Part shown: one piece after another, positions 9,690 to 17,491 of the stretch
Position numbering within the stretch: the first letter of the stretch is position 1
Layout of the letters: each line of letters begins with the position of its first letter
DNA from: CAWAXW01 sp963786155
GTDB taxonomy: Bacteria > Actinomycetota > CADDZG01 > WHSQ01
Direction: 5' to 3'
DNA length: 64,000 nucleotides
Assembly (NCBI GenBank): GCA_963786155.1
Contig: CAWAXW010000006.1
Span: forward strand, 868,001 to 932,000
Position numbers and translations under genes: made by a program
The notes under the pieces: model-generated
Told to the model about the DNA's origin: nothing
Database searches by the model: none
Seen by the model: the letters and a program-made list of their open reading frames with translations, nothing else

Positions 9690-10401
9690 GCTGAAGGAGA
9701 TCCACGCGTTCTACGGGCCGATCCAGGTCCTCTTCGGCATCGACCTGAGGTGGGGGATGGCGAGATCGTCGCTCTTCTCGGCACGAACGGCGCCGGCAAG
9801 ACGACGATCCTGCGAGTGATCTCGGGCGTGCTCGAACCGAAGTCTGGCGAGGTGGATTTCAAGGACGAGTCACTCCTCGGATCGAACCCCGCCGACATCG
9901 TCAAGAAGGGCATCGTGCAGATGCCCGGGGGCCGCGGAGTGTTCCCCGGCATGACCGTCTACGAGAACCTCGAGATCGGCGGCTTCCTCTACGGCAAGGA
10001 CAAAGCTCGGCGCAAGGAGATGATCGACAAGGTCCTCGAGTTCTTCCCGATGCTCGCCGAGAGGCGCCGTCAGGTCGCCGGGAGCATGTCCGGTGGCCAA
10101 CAGCAGATGCTGACGCTGGCCAAGTCGTTCGTCATGGACCCGAAGCTGTTGCTGATCGACGAGCTGTCGCTGGGCCTGGCCCCGAAGGTCGTCGAGGAGC
10201 TGATCGAGATCATCAGGCGCTTCAACGACGACGGGGTCGCGGTCGTGATCGTCGACCAGCACGTCGACCTCGCTCTCGAGCGTCGCGAGCCGCGCCTACT
10301 TCATCGAGCGCGGTGAGATCCGGTTCTCCGGACCATCGGAAGACCTGAAGGGTCGCGACGACCTGCTCCGGTCGGTCTTCCTTCGTGGTGAGGTCGCTTG
10401 A
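9682..10401 (+). CDS. livF: ABC transporter ATP-binding protein, LivF type (two frameshifts)
   Basis: About 239 residues. It starts at TTG 9682, overlapping the end of livG by 8 bases, with LLELKEIHAFYGPIQVL typical of LivF. Walker A is GTNGAGKT, the signature is MSGGQQQML, Walker B is LLLIDELSLGLAP and the switch segment is VIVDQHVDLAL. One break near 9746 is cured by restoring a G (CTGGAG for CTGAG). The second near 10278 needs removal of one base and then reads LSVASRAYFIERGEIRFSG to a stop at 10399. The TTG of the dipeptidase gene overlaps this stop. Confidence 0.87.
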
Positions 10402-11429
10402 GCCGGCTTCACGAGAGCGCGGTGGTCGTCGACTGCCACAACGACCTGATCATGCTTGTCACTCACCATAGGGAGCTCGGCCGCACCGACTACATGGCCG
10501 AGCATGGGATCCCGGAGCTGCGCCGAGGTGGCGTCGACGTCCAGGTGATGCCGATCTTCGTCGATGACGCCTATCGGCCGGAGGGGGCGCTTCGTCGCTC
10601 GCTCCTGATGATCGAGTACCTCCACGAAGAGGTCGCCAAGAACTCCAGCGACCTCGCGTTGTGCGTGGACGGCGTGGAGATCGACAAGGCGGTGGCCGAG
10701 GGCAAGATCGCGCTCGTGCTGGCATTGGAAGGCTGCGAGCAGATCGGCACCGATCTCGAGCTGTTCGATGTCTACTTCAAGCTCGGCGTTCGGATGGCAT
10801 CGTTCACCCACTTCGGGCGGACGATGCTGGCTGAGGGAAGCGCGGAAGAGGCCACCGGGAGCAGGCTCACGCGCGCCGGCGTCGAGGCCGTGGGACGGAT
10901 GGAAACCATGGGCATGGTTGTCGACGTATCCCATCTCTCGCAGGCCTCGACAGCGCACGTCCTCGAGATCGCGACGCGGCCTCTCGTCGCATCACACTCG
11001 AACGCGCGCTCCCTCAGGGATCATCATCGCAACATCCCCGACGACCAGCTGAAGGCGATCGCAGCTCTCGACGGCGTGATCGGGGCTAATTTCTTCCCTT
11101 TGTTCGTCCACGACGAGGTGCCGGGCGTCGACCGCCTCGTCGATCACATCGAGCACGTCGCCTCGGTGGCGGGCATCGACCACGTCGGGCTCGGCCCCGA
11201 TTTCATGAAAGAGCTCGCCGATGCGCTGTGGCCGAACGAGCAGATCATCATGGAAGGCCTTGATGTGAAGTCCGTTATCCACGGGCACGCAGGCAGCAGC
11301 AGCGATCTCCCTCTCGTGACCGATGCTCTGGTCGAAAGGGGTTTCTCCGACGACGACATCAAGAAGATCCTCGGCGAGAACTTCATGAGAGTTTTCCGCG
11401 CGGTGATGACGAAGCCTCAACCCATCTGA
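10398..11429 (+). CDS. M19 membrane-dipeptidase (renal dipeptidase) family protein
   Basis: 343 residues from a TTG that overlaps the livF stop. The binuclear zinc site of the family is visible: VVDCHNDL (DxHND type) near residue 12, the bridging glutamate in ALVLALEGCEQ, then VVDVSHLSQ and VASHSNARSL supplying the two histidines. The conserved RNIPDDQLKAIA and GIDHVGLGPDFM segments of the family are also present. Enzymes of this family cleave dipeptides, including those with D-residues or dehydropeptides, and related members act as amide hydrolases. As the last gene of the transporter operon it suggests that the imported ligand is a dipeptide or amide processed in the cytoplasm; no signal peptide is seen. 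Confidence 0.9.
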   Translation: MSRLHESAVVVDCHNDLIMLVTHHRELGRTDYMAEHGIPELRRGGVDVQVMPIFVDDAYRPEGALRRSLLMIEYLHEEVAKNSSDLALCVDGVEIDKAVAEGKIALVLALEGCEQIGTDLELFDVYFKLGVRMASFTHFGRTMLAEGSAEEATGSRLTRAGVEAVGRMETMGMVVDVSHLSQASTAHVLEIATRPLVASHSNARSLRDHHRNIPDDQLKAIAALDGVIGANFFPLFVHDEVPGVDRLVDHIEHVASVAGIDHVGLGPDFMKELADALWPNEQIIMEGLDVKSVIHGHAGSSSDLPLVTDALVERGFSDDDIKKILGENFMRVFRAVMTKPQPI

Positions 11430-11452
11430 ATGTGAGTGACTGGATCAGACAC

Positions 11453-13129
11453 TCAGGATTCGCACTTGAAGGCACGTTGATGCTTGGGGGTTCCGAGGAG
11501 GCACTTATCGCTGCCGGTGGCACCGTAGGCGCGGTCGCCCTGACCCGTTCCAAGGTCGATTAAGTCGTTCCCCGGCCCCCCGTACCCGGTGTCCGTCCCG
11601 CTCTTGCCGACTAGGCGGTCGTCACCTCCGTCGCCGTAAAGGACGTCCTGACCGATCCCACCCCTCAACCGGTTAGCGGCCTCGGAGCCGTGGATCTCGT
11701 CCGAGCCAAACCCGCCGACGGCGTGCTCGAAGTTGAGGATCAGGTCGCTGTTGCCAGATGAGTCCGTGGCCGAGCCCTTAGTCGTCTCGCCCTGAACGCT
11801 CTCTTGGAGATCGAGCGTTAGGTCGTCCGACGTCCCCGCGTAGGAGAGCGTGTCGCTACCCAGCCCTCCGTCTACAACGTCCGCACCGCTGTCCGGCAGT
11901 ACCGTGTCATCTCCTCCCAGTCCACAGATGACGTCGGGCCCCTTGGTGCCCGTGATGCGATCGTTCCCCTCGGTCCCGATGATCGTGCACGCCTCGCCGG
12001 TCGCGGTCACCTTTTCAACTGCGTTGGAAGGCGTCTCTGAGGTCAAGTAGATGCTCTTCGCCGTATTCCAATGGAGAGCCAGGTAGCTGCCGGACGGCGG
12101 GTTCGTGTTGAAGTAGTCGTCCTTGTTGCAGTCGAGGGTTACGAATTCGTCCTCGCCATAATTGCAGATCTTCTTCATAGGCCCGGTGTAGCCGTCGTCG
12201 TAGCACATCGTGTCGGACTCGTCGAAGCAGTGAGAGCTGTTGCCTCCGTTATGAGGCGCCGTTTTTTGGACGGCTCCGAGCGCGTGCATCAATTCATGGG
12301 TCTCCGCTGCTCCCCAGCAGCCGGTTACATACCCATCGCCGCCCACCGTTCCGTCGACGCGCGCATATCCCGGATACTTGCTGCTGTAGTTGGTTAGCAC
12401 GTCTGGTCTGTCATCCCAGTAAGCCGATCCGATGCCGCAGTAGACATCGGCATCAGCCCAAATCATGTACTTCCGATCGGTGCGGTTATAGCCGAGTGCC
12501 TTGAGCTCGTTGATCGTGTTAACGAAAGTGTCATCGCCGGTGGCGGAGAGTTCCACCTTGTCCACCACGAGCTTGCATTCATCGTCTGTGACGAAGCGGA
12601 TGTGCCGGACCCCGCCGGTGGCGGCGGCGGTCATGGAAATGACGGTTTCCACTCTGAGTGCCCAAGCGGGGATGTAGGGAGCCGTGACCGCGAACTTGTC
12701 CTGGCGGTCCGACGCGACCGTGTAGATCGCTTGAACGCGCGGACCACTGATTCCGTCGCCATAACAAGGGAACTGGCCGGAGGGAACGACCGGGATGTTT
12801 TCGGGAAGTCCCGCCAGGATCTCGTTCGTTTCCTCGCGTGGCGACTCGAGCGGACGGCTGCTGCTGGGATCGAGATCCTCGGGTGGGGCGTCTGGTCCGT
12901 GAGTGCAGAGGTTTGGTCCGGAGGCTTCTACCTCGTAGAGCAGGCCGCAGGGACCTGCCGGCCGGCGGACCAGTCCCTTCAATTGGCTTGCGGGCGGCTT
13001 GAAGCTCTTGGAGCTCGCCAATTCACGGGGCGCAGGTTCTTCGCCGCTGGAGAGATTCCAGACGGCGGCCGCTCCCGCCCCTAAGAGTGTGGCGATACCA
13101 ATGCCGATCCAGATGCGGGAAGACTTCAT
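11453..13129 (-). CDS. Exported zinc metalloprotease-like protein with RTX-type calcium-binding repeats
   Basis: 558 residues with an N-terminal signal or anchor (residues 5-24). The middle contains ETHELMHALGAVQ at about 276-288, a zinc-protease HExxH motif extended as HExxHxxG. The third metzincin ligand position is not His or Asp here (Gln288), although His293 (KTAPH) or His300 (SSHCFDE) could serve. A cysteine-rich segment CFDESDTMCYDDG follows. Residues about 383-545 are nonapeptide-like repeats (GTEGNDRITG, GLGGDDTV, GGLGSDTLSY, GDGGDDRLVG), the calcium-binding parallel beta-roll type. RBS GAAGGA precedes ATG 13129. The gene converges on the dipeptidase gene with 23 bases between stops. 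Confidence 0.8.
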   Translation of the reverse strand: MKSSRIWIGIGIATLLGAGAAAVWNLSSGEEPAPRELASSKSFKPPASQLKGLVRRPAGPCGLLYEVEASGPNLCTHGPDAPPEDLDPSSSRPLESPREETNEILAGLPENIPVVPSGQFPCYGDGISGPRVQAIYTVASDRQDKFAVTAPYIPAWALRVETVISMTAAATGGVRHIRFVTDDECKLVVDKVELSATGDDTFVNTINELKALGYNRTDRKYMIWADADVYCGIGSAYWDDRPDVLTNYSSKYPGYARVDGTVGGDGYVTGCWGAAETHELMHALGAVQKTAPHNGGNSSHCFDESDTMCYDDGYTGPMKKICNYGEDEFVTLDCNKDDYFNTNPPSGSYLALHWNTAKSIYLTSETPSNAVEKVTATGEACTIIGTEGNDRITGTKGPDVICGLGGDDTVLPDSGADVVDGGLGSDTLSYAGTSDDLTLDLQESVQGETTKGSATDSSGNSDLILNFEHAVGGFGSDEIHGSEAANRLRGGIGQDVLYGDGGDDRLVGKSGTDTGYGGPGNDLIDLGTGQGDRAYGATGSDKCLLGTPKHQRAFKCES

Positions 13130-13226
13130 CGCGATCCTTCGCTCGAGCTCCCTTCAGCCTGTAGTACGGGACCCAAGGAGTAAAGGCGGCCGGGTGTGAT
13201 CCTCGACACACTCAGGGCGGGCGAGG

Positions 13227-14285
13227 CTAGGCCACGTGAGCGCGCGATAGCTGCTCCACCCTCGATACCCCGAGCAGGGCCATCGCGTTGACGACCTCCG
13301 TGCGCAGTATCTCGAGAACGCGCGCCACACCTTCTTGTCCGGCCGCGGCGAGTCCCCAGAGATAGGGACGCCCGATGAACACGCCGCGCGCTCCAAGGGC
13401 GAGGGCCAGCGCGACGTGGGTCCCGCGCCGCACGCCCGAATCGAGATAGACCTCTGCCCGGCCCCCAACCACTTGGACGATCTCGTCGAGGGCGTCGATC
13501 GCCGCGATCGACTGATCGAGCTGCCGCCCGCCGTGGTTGGAGACCCACACCCCCGATGCGCCGTTCTCAACCGCCAGGGCCGCATCTTCGGCGGTGAGGA
13601 TCCCCTTGACGACGATAGGGAGATCGGATCGTTCCCGGAGCCAGGCGATGTCGTCCCACCCGATGGTCGGATCGAACTGGGCATGCATCTGTTCCAGTAA
13701 CGGGTCCGTCCCGGATGGGAAGTTGCCCGCTCCGGCACCTTCCGGAGGGACGAAAAGATTGCGGAGCTCTCCATCCCGGTAGCCGGGGACCACCAGGTCG
13801 ACGGTCAGCACGATGGCCTGGTATCCGGCCCCGGTGGCACGGGCGATCAACTCCTCGGCCATGTTCCTGTCCCTGTGGATATAGAGCTGGAACCATTTCG
13901 GGGCCGCCGTCGCCGAGGCGATCTCCTCGAGTGAACAGCTGGACAACGTGGAAACGCATTGGATCAGGCCCGCTTCAGCCGCGGCGCGGGCCGTGGCGGC
14001 TTCACCCTCGGGGTGAGCGAGTTTCTGCAATGCGTTGGGGGCGATCCCAACTGGCATCGCAACGGGCGTACCCAAGAAGCTCGACGCCGGATCGATGTCT
14101 CCGCTAAGAGAGAGCACGCGGGGACGAAGCCGATATCGGGAGAAAGCCACGATGTTTTCTCTAAGGGTGACCTCATCCGCCGCGCCACCGCGGAAGTAGT
14201 CATAGGCCCCCGGCTCCAACCGTGCGCGGGCGTATTCCTCCAACTCGTGCAAGTTGACTATGCGAGTTAGGTCGAGATCCTCCAC
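13227..14285 (-). CDS. FMN-dependent alpha-hydroxy-acid oxidizing protein
   Basis: 352 residues, GTG start preceded by GGAGGAAC. This is the glycolate/lactate oxidase and L-lactate dehydrogenase (LldD) family, a TIM barrel using FMN to oxidise L-2-hydroxy acids. Seen are the N-terminal YDYFRGGAADEVTLREN, MPVGIAPNALQKLAHPEGE, the substrate/FMN segment PKWFQLYIHRDR, the catalytic-base motif VSNHGGRQLD, and the phosphate-binding VYLDSGVRRGTHVALALALGARGVFIGRPYLWGL. Length and all signature residues are normal. A second, divergent family member is encoded at 36219-37380. The substrate cannot be assigned. Confidence 0.92.
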   Translation of the reverse strand: MEDLDLTRIVNLHELEEYARARLEPGAYDYFRGGAADEVTLRENIVAFSRYRLRPRVLSLSGDIDPASSFLGTPVAMPVGIAPNALQKLAHPEGEAATARAAAEAGLIQCVSTLSSCSLEEIASATAAPKWFQLYIHRDRNMAEELIARATGAGYQAIVLTVDLVVPGYRDGELRNLFVPPEGAGAGNFPSGTDPLLEQMHAQFDPTIGWDDIAWLRERSDLPIVVKGILTAEDAALAVENGASGVWVSNHGGRQLDQSIAAIDALDEIVQVVGGRAEVYLDSGVRRGTHVALALALGARGVFIGRPYLWGLAAAGQEGVARVLEILRTEVVNAMALLGVSRVEQLSRAHVA

Positions 14286-14330
14286 GTTCCTCCAACCCTA
14301 GTAGCCGTCAACGTAAGGCAGAATCACCTC

Positions 14331-15002
14331 ATGCCGGACGCTGCTCGATTCGAACCGGGTCACTTTGGGATCGGGCGTCTATTCAGATTCGTGAGCGACG
14401 CCGTGATCGTGGCGAATGCCCGGACGGAACGCATCGTTCTGTGGAATGCCGCCGCCGAAAGGGTCTTCGGCTACTCGGAGGTCGAAGCGCTCGAGATGCC
14501 GCTCCACCAGCTGGTTCCGGAGATGCTGCGCGATCAGCATCGTGATGGTCTGGCTCGCTACCAGAGGACCGGCACGGGGTCCTTGATCGGAGCCCATTCT
14601 GCGGTCGAGCTCGTGGGCGAGCACAAGGATGGCTCGAAGATTCCGATCGAGCTGACTCTTACGCCGATCGAGGACACCGATGAGGACGGCTCACGCTTTG
14701 CCCTCGCGATCGTGCGTGACGTGTCCGAGCGGCGATTGGCCGAGGAGCGGAGCCAGCGTTTGCAACAAGCCGAAGGACTCCAGCATCAGGCGCTCGAGCT
14801 CAACGATCTCGTGGTCCAGGGACTCGCGGTCGCCAAGATGGCGCTCGAGATGGGAATGACCGAGAGGGCCGCGGAGGCTATCGAGAGCTCGCTCGGCAAC
14901 GCTCAGGCGATCGTGGGGCAGCTGCTCGCCGCCATCGGCAACGAAGAAGGCGTTCGGCCCGGCGATCTCGTTACCGACAGACCGCCCCCGCCTCCGCCCT
15001 AG
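14331..15002 (+). CDS. PAS-domain protein without an output domain
   Basis: 223 residues. A PAS domain covers about residues 17-130 (VSDAVIVANARTERIVLWNAAAE, then VFGYSEVEALEMPLHQLVP and the C-cap VRDVSERRLAEERS). It is followed by a helical segment rich in Gln, Leu and Ala (about 133-205) that resembles the start of a histidine-kinase dimerisation region but carries no phospho-accepting His motif and no ATPase domain. The protein ends in a run of prolines. Such stand-alone PAS proteins bind small ligands or partners. It is divergent from the 2-hydroxy-acid oxidase gene and overlaps the convergent AI-2E gene by four bases at the stops. Confidence 0.8.
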   Translation: MPDAARFEPGHFGIGRLFRFVSDAVIVANARTERIVLWNAAAERVFGYSEVEALEMPLHQLVPEMLRDQHRDGLARYQRTGTGSLIGAHSAVELVGEHKDGSKIPIELTLTPIEDTDEDGSRFALAIVRDVSERRLAEERSQRLQQAEGLQHQALELNDLVVQGLAVAKMALEMGMTERAAEAIESSLGNAQAIVGQLLAAIGNEEGVRPGDLVTDRPPPPPP

Positions 15003-16042
15003 GCCTGCTCGGTCAACGGCTGGACGACTTCCTGGAACACGACCTTTATGGAAGCCGCTACCGGTATGGCCATGAGCGCTCCGACGAAGCCGAGGAGCGT
15101 TCCCCCGATCAATGCCGACAGCAGCACTGCGGCGGGGGAGATATCGACCGCTTTCGTCATGATGCGTGGCGCGATCACGACGTTCTCGAGTTGTTGGTAG
15201 AGGAGGAAGAAGCCCAACACGATCAGCCCTTTCGGCACCGACCCGAAGAAAGCGACCGCGGTTGCGGGGACGGCCCCCAGAGTGGCGCCCACCATCGGAA
15301 TGAGCGCGGCGAATGCCACGAATAGACCGAGGGCAACGGAGAAAGGCACTTTGACGATGGTCAGGAATATCCCGGCTACCAGTCCCGCGATCACGGCGAC
15401 CGCGACCTGCCCGGCGATGTAGCCACCTATCTTCTCCAGCACCGTGTCGAGGAGCGGTGAGACCTTCTCTCTGTTGCTTTTGGGGATGAGCTTCAACGTT
15501 CCCTTGTGGATGTCGAGCAGGCTCGACGAGAAGTAGATGGTGAGGATGGACACCGTCAACAGGTTGAAGATGCCGGACGCGACCGAGCCGGCGATCCCGA
15601 GGACGCTCCCGAACGAGCTGCCGATCACGCTCGGGATGTTGGAGACGGCGCTCTCGAGCTTGGTCGAGATGTCGTTCTCGTCGACCCATTCCTGGATACG
15701 CGGGTTGTCTTCCGCGAACTCCTGAACGAGCTCCGGCAGATCACGGGCAAAGTCGACTATCTGCCGGACCATGGGAGGGATGAAGAGGATCAAGAAGACC
15801 ACCACCGTGAGCAGCGCGACGCCGAAGATCGTAGAGATCGCGGCTCCGCGACTGAAACCCCAAGAGTCGAGCCTTCGCACCGCCGGGTCCAATCCGATCG
15901 CGAAGAACAACGCCACGAGTGCAAGCAGGATCACCTCTCGCACTTGGTAGATAGCCAGGAGAAGCAGCCCGGACGCCGCAACGACCGCGACGATCCGAAC
16001 AACGGTCGCGTTACTAAGAGCCGAGCCCGATCGGGTCGCCAT
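14999..16042 (-). CDS. AI-2E family transporter-like membrane protein
   Basis: 347 residues from ATG 16042; a TTG four codons upstream is possible. The sequence has seven to eight membrane helices with the family hallmarks: an N-terminal helix pair, a long amphipathic extracytoplasmic segment (IPPMVRQIVDFARDLPELVQEF), YIAGQVAVAVIAGLVAGI, and the C-terminal motifs ALIPMVGATLGAVPA and QQLENVVIAPRIMTKAVDISP. Family members are permeases or Na+/H+ antiporters; the quorum-signal exporter name comes from E. coli TqsA and need not apply here. Confidence 0.9.
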   Translation of the reverse strand: MATRSGSALSNATVVRIVAVVAASGLLLLAIYQVREVILLALVALFFAIGLDPAVRRLDSWGFSRGAAISTIFGVALLTVVVFLILFIPPMVRQIVDFARDLPELVQEFAEDNPRIQEWVDENDISTKLESAVSNIPSVIGSSFGSVLGIAGSVASGIFNLLTVSILTIYFSSSLLDIHKGTLKLIPKSNREKVSPLLDTVLEKIGGYIAGQVAVAVIAGLVAGIFLTIVKVPFSVALGLFVAFAALIPMVGATLGAVPATAVAFFGSVPKGLIVLGFFLLYQQLENVVIAPRIMTKAVDISPAAVLLSALIGGTLLGFVGALMAIPVAASIKVVFQEVVQPLTEQA

Positions 16043-16237
16043 CCCTAAAACCAATCACGCCCCGGTTAGGCCCCGACGGATTTGTGCCCCGGGTAGGAGG
16101 GGCCGCTTGGTCGACTAGATCCGAAGCAAAAGGCGGGAATAGTGGCGTTTTGCGCAATGCGAATCTTGCTGAACCCGGTTACGCACAACGTCCAACGGTA
16201 AGACGATGGCCTTAACTTCTAGGACAGGGGATAAGCC

Positions 16238-17491
16238 TTGCCGGTCAGGCGGAAGGCGATCGTGCTCGTCGTCGCGTTGCTGGGGGCGGGGGTCCAAACA
16301 TTTCCGCCGGCCAGTGCGGCCACAACCTTCAATGTTGAGGTCGGACGTTTCTTCGATCCGAACGACAACTCGAGCGAGTCGCTGCGCTTCTATCCGGCCG
16401 GCCTGCAAGTTCATCAGGGTGACGTAGTCCATTTCTCGACCGAGTCGTTCCACGGTGTTTCGCTCCTCCCCGCGGGTGTGAACGCGTCAAACTGGCTCAG
16501 GGACTATGCAGGTGGCATCGACAAGCCTTTCTCGCTCTTCGAGTCAGATCCCGACGACGGTGTCGCGTCGTACAAGATCAATCTGCGGCTCCTGTCGCCG
16601 TCACTGCCGTGCGGGTGGCCCACCCAAGATGCATGTTCATTCGACGGCTCGAACCCGAACCCGATCTCGGGAGTCCTTCATTCCGGCCTCGCGGTGTTCC
16701 CGACGGCCGGCGGTTCGGAGACCACACAGCTCAGCTTCAGCGTGGCGGTCGACGCCGACCCGGGGGTTGCTTTCGATGTCGTCGACGTTCTGCACCCCGG
16801 CATGAGGATGCGCATCGAGGTCGTTCCGGCTTCGATGCCCGCGTCCGATCAGACCGAGCTCGATAAGGAGTCGGCGCGGCTCTTCGGGTTGGATTCGAGA
16901 AAAGCCGCCTCACTTCACAAGACCTACAGCGCCAAGAAGACCAAAAGGAAGATCGGAGGCGTAACGACCTGGTCGGCATGGGCCGGCGTCGAGACGCCGA
17001 CGGTGTCGCTCCGCAGGATGTACCCGCCGATACTCACCATCAAGCCCGGTGAACAGGTCAGGTGGTTGTTCACCAAGAACCGTTACTCGGCACACACGGT
17101 CACTTTCCCGATGGCGCGAGGCCGGAAGCTTGCCGCTTCCTTTCCCGTCATAACGTGCGACCTAGACGGCGACTCACCCGATCCGACCGCCGACCAACCA
17201 CCGCATCCGGATGGGGAACCAACGTCCTCCAGTCCTCCGTATTGCGCCAGCTTCGACCAACTCGAGCTCGACGTGCCCGACGGAGTGCCGAACTTGGCGG
17301 GCGACGGCCGGGTCACGAGCGCCTCGGACCTCGAAAGCTCGGGAGTGAGAGGCAGGGGGATCGCCAACTCGGTCGCCCCGTACACGCTCGCCTTCACCAA
17401 GCCCAGGAAGAAGGGCTACTCGATGATCGACATGGTCTCTCATCTGGCGCGGATAAACGCGACCGGCAAGATCGTGGTGCGAGGACGATGA
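16238..17491 (+). CDS. Exported cupredoxin-like protein with two plastocyanin-type segments
   Basis: 417 residues from TTG 16238, with a signal peptide ending near PASAATT. Two regions look like cupredoxin folds. The first contains FYPAGLQVHQGDVVHFSTESFHGVSLLP, with the His that often ligates copper. The second reads PILTIKPGEQVRWLFTKNRYSAHTVTFP, again with the His after the aromatic strand. Conserved downstream Cys and Met ligands are not obvious, so copper binding is uncertain. The stop overlaps the ATG of the next lipoprotein gene, so the two exported proteins are made together. Confidence 0.7.
   Translation: MPVRRKAIVLVVALLGAGVQTFPPASAATTFNVEVGRFFDPNDNSSESLRFYPAGLQVHQGDVVHFSTESFHGVSLLPAGVNASNWLRDYAGGIDKPFSLFESDPDDGVASYKINLRLLSPSLPCGWPTQDACSFDGSNPNPISGVLHSGLAVFPTAGGSETTQLSFSVAVDADPGVAFDVVDVLHPGMRMRIEVVPASMPASDQTELDKESARLFGLDSRKAASLHKTYSAKKTKRKIGGVTTWSAWAGVETPTVSLRRMYPPILTIKPGEQVRWLFTKNRYSAHTVTFPMARGRKLAASFPVITCDLDGDSPDPTADQPPHPDGEPTSSSPPYCASFDQLELDVPDGVPNLAGDGRVTSASDLESSGVRGRGIANSVAPYTLAFTKPRKKGYSMIDMVSHLARINATGKIVVRGR

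Noticed and set aside
14340..14365. tRNA-like GATTCGAACC box
   Set aside because: The bases encode ARFEPG of the PAS protein and no cloverleaf can be drawn around them.
16060..16075. A third iron box near GGTTAGGCCCCGAC
   Set aside because: Only the left half matches the consensus; the right arm CCTAA is absent.
17062..17487. N-terminal extension of the propeller lipoprotein
   Set aside because: The extension runs through the cupredoxin gene in another frame; a lipoprotein signal starts at ATG 17488 with an ATGA overlap.
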